A stretch of DNA of 6,292 nt, from the NCBI GenBank assembly GCA_027364775.1, contig DAHXOS010000109.1:1-6292 (forward strand), read 5' to 3'. The translations under genes and the position numbers were made by a program. Positions 5,921 through 6,292 of the stretch are shown here, piece by piece. Position 1 is the stretch's first letter; each line of letters starts with the position of its first letter. This DNA comes from a bacterium. GTDB taxonomy: Bacteria; Patescibacteriota; Microgenomatia; Daviesbacterales; UBA10151. The notes beneath the pieces were generated by a model, which was not told where the DNA came from, did not search any database, and saw only the letters and a program-made list of their open reading frames with translations.

Positions 5921-6208
5921 TTAAGCAATAGTTATGAAATAGGCCATAACTAATCCTGCACCAATAATGCTAATAGTAATTAGCACATTTAAACCAATAC
6001 CCAATTGGATTAACCTACCTGCCAAAGGGTTTCTACCCAAGGCTTCTACACCTTTTACTGCAGTTCTGGAAAAGGTGAGAAACCCTAAAACAATTGATAA
6101 AATCATCACTAATGCAGCCACTAAATACTTAAACACAACAGTTGGTTGCTCAAAAGTAGCCATTTGAGAAAGGGTAAAAATGTCACTAAGATTTTTAGTT
6201 ACTCCCAT
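5921..6208 (-). CDS. atpE: F-type ATP synthase c subunit-like protein lacking the ion-binding carboxylate
   Basis: Subunit c normally forms the membrane ring whose helix-2 Asp or Glu carries H+ or Na+. The 95-residue product is a two-helix hairpin: helix 1 about 25-57, polar loop GRNP (58-61), helix 2 about 66-95. The KGVEALGRNP segment aligns with E. coli K34-F-L-E-G-A-A-R41-Q-P at matching spacing of Lys, Glu and Arg. The residue 20 places after the loop Arg, where E. coli has Asp61, is Ile79, flanked by Thr78 and Ser80; helix 2 contains no Asp or Glu at all, and helix 1 has none before the loop-proximal Glu55. The glycine-rich GxGxGxG pattern of helix 1 is also missing, and Arg48 lies in its lower part. 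A 24-residue N-terminal extension precedes helix 1. ATG 6208 is chosen for the AAAGG at 6213-6217; TTG 6229 and the open frame to the window edge are alternatives. Position just before b supports the c identity. Confidence 0.8.
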   Translation of the reverse strand: MGVTKNLSDIFTLSQMATFEQPTVVFKYLVAALVMILSIVLGFLTFSRTAVKGVEALGRNPLAGRLIQLGIGLNVLITISIIGAGLVMAYFITIA

Positions 6209-6212
6209 ACTA

Positions 6213-6217
6213 CCTTT
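6213..6217 (-). promoter_or_regulatory. Shine-Dalgarno sequence for the c subunit
   Basis: AAAGG on the minus strand precedes the ATG at 6208 by 4 bases. It is the reason for preferring this ATG over the TTG at 6229, which has only a run of T residues before it, and over the later in-frame ATG at 6163, which has no site. Confidence 0.5.
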
Positions 6218-6292
6218 ACCATTAGACAAAAAATAGTGGATATTTAAAGCTACACTGATTGTTTTAGTATTATTACCCTTTAAATCTTCATT
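6218..6292 (-). other. Upstream region of the c gene at the window edge
   Basis: The 63 bases beyond the TTG at 6229 remain open in the c frame to the edge (reading ...KTISVALNIHYF), with no hydrophobic segment resembling the end of an a subunit. The other two minus-strand frames meet stops near the edge (TGA at 6288-6290, TAA at 6280-6282), so a preceding gene such as atpB could end at one of them, leaving about 70-80 bases of leader before c. That would be the longest gap in the operon. No convincing promoter or hairpin is visible. Confidence 0.35.

Noticed and set aside
1..6292. CRISPR array, tRNA, rRNA, insertion sequence or attachment site
   Set aside because: No regularly spaced repeats, cloverleaf-like stretch, transposase-like frame or terminal inverted repeats were seen on either strand.

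Overview
This A+T-rich window holds a compact F-type ATP synthase operon on the minus strand and, converging on it, the 3' part of a plus-strand gene for a repetitive, probably surface-exposed protein. The likely source is a bacterium of the Candidate Phyla Radiation (Patescibacteria), perhaps Microgenomates-like. That inference rests on the very divergent and trimmed ATP synthase subunits, the almost absent intergenic space, and the C-terminal domain of the plus-strand protein (a 'KIFITP...SGEFKVEIS...FDWWIVES' ending), which from memory is typical of large CPR proteins. No rRNA or marker gene is present to prove it. TGA works as a stop codon at two gene junctions, so the standard bacterial code fits and the TGA=Gly code of Gracilibacteria/SR1 does not.

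Layout. Positions 2-703 (+) are the open 3' end of the surface-type gene, whose beginning lies left of the window. A 41-base gap without a visible hairpin separates it from the operon's last gene. On the minus strand, read from right to left, the order is c (atpE-like, 6208-5921), b (atpF, 5918-5283), delta (atpH, 5278-4793), alpha (atpA, 4796-3324), gamma (atpG, 3342-2458), beta (atpD, 2461-986) and epsilon (atpC, 1047-745). This is the classical bacterial F1Fo order. The a subunit (atpB) would be expected just upstream, outside the window. Junctions are extremely tight: gaps of 2 and 4 bases, two 4-base ATGA overlaps, one 19-base overlap and one 62-base overlap.

How they work together. Alpha3beta3 forms the catalytic head, with the P-loop, catalytic Glu, Walker B Asp and arginine finger all visible. 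Gamma and epsilon form the central stalk, b and delta the peripheral stalk, and c the membrane rotor ring. The head looks fully competent for catalysis. The c-like subunit, however, keeps the polar-loop signature (GRNP) but has no Asp or Glu in either membrane helix, so the carboxylate that normally carries H+ or Na+ is missing. An intact F1 motor on a rotor without the canonical ion-binding residue is the most interesting feature here. Further oddities are a roughly 16-residue insertion after the beta P-loop, an epsilon reduced to its beta-sandwich domain, a gamma without its usual DRGLCGG motif, and the out-of-frame overprinting of the beta tail with the epsilon head.
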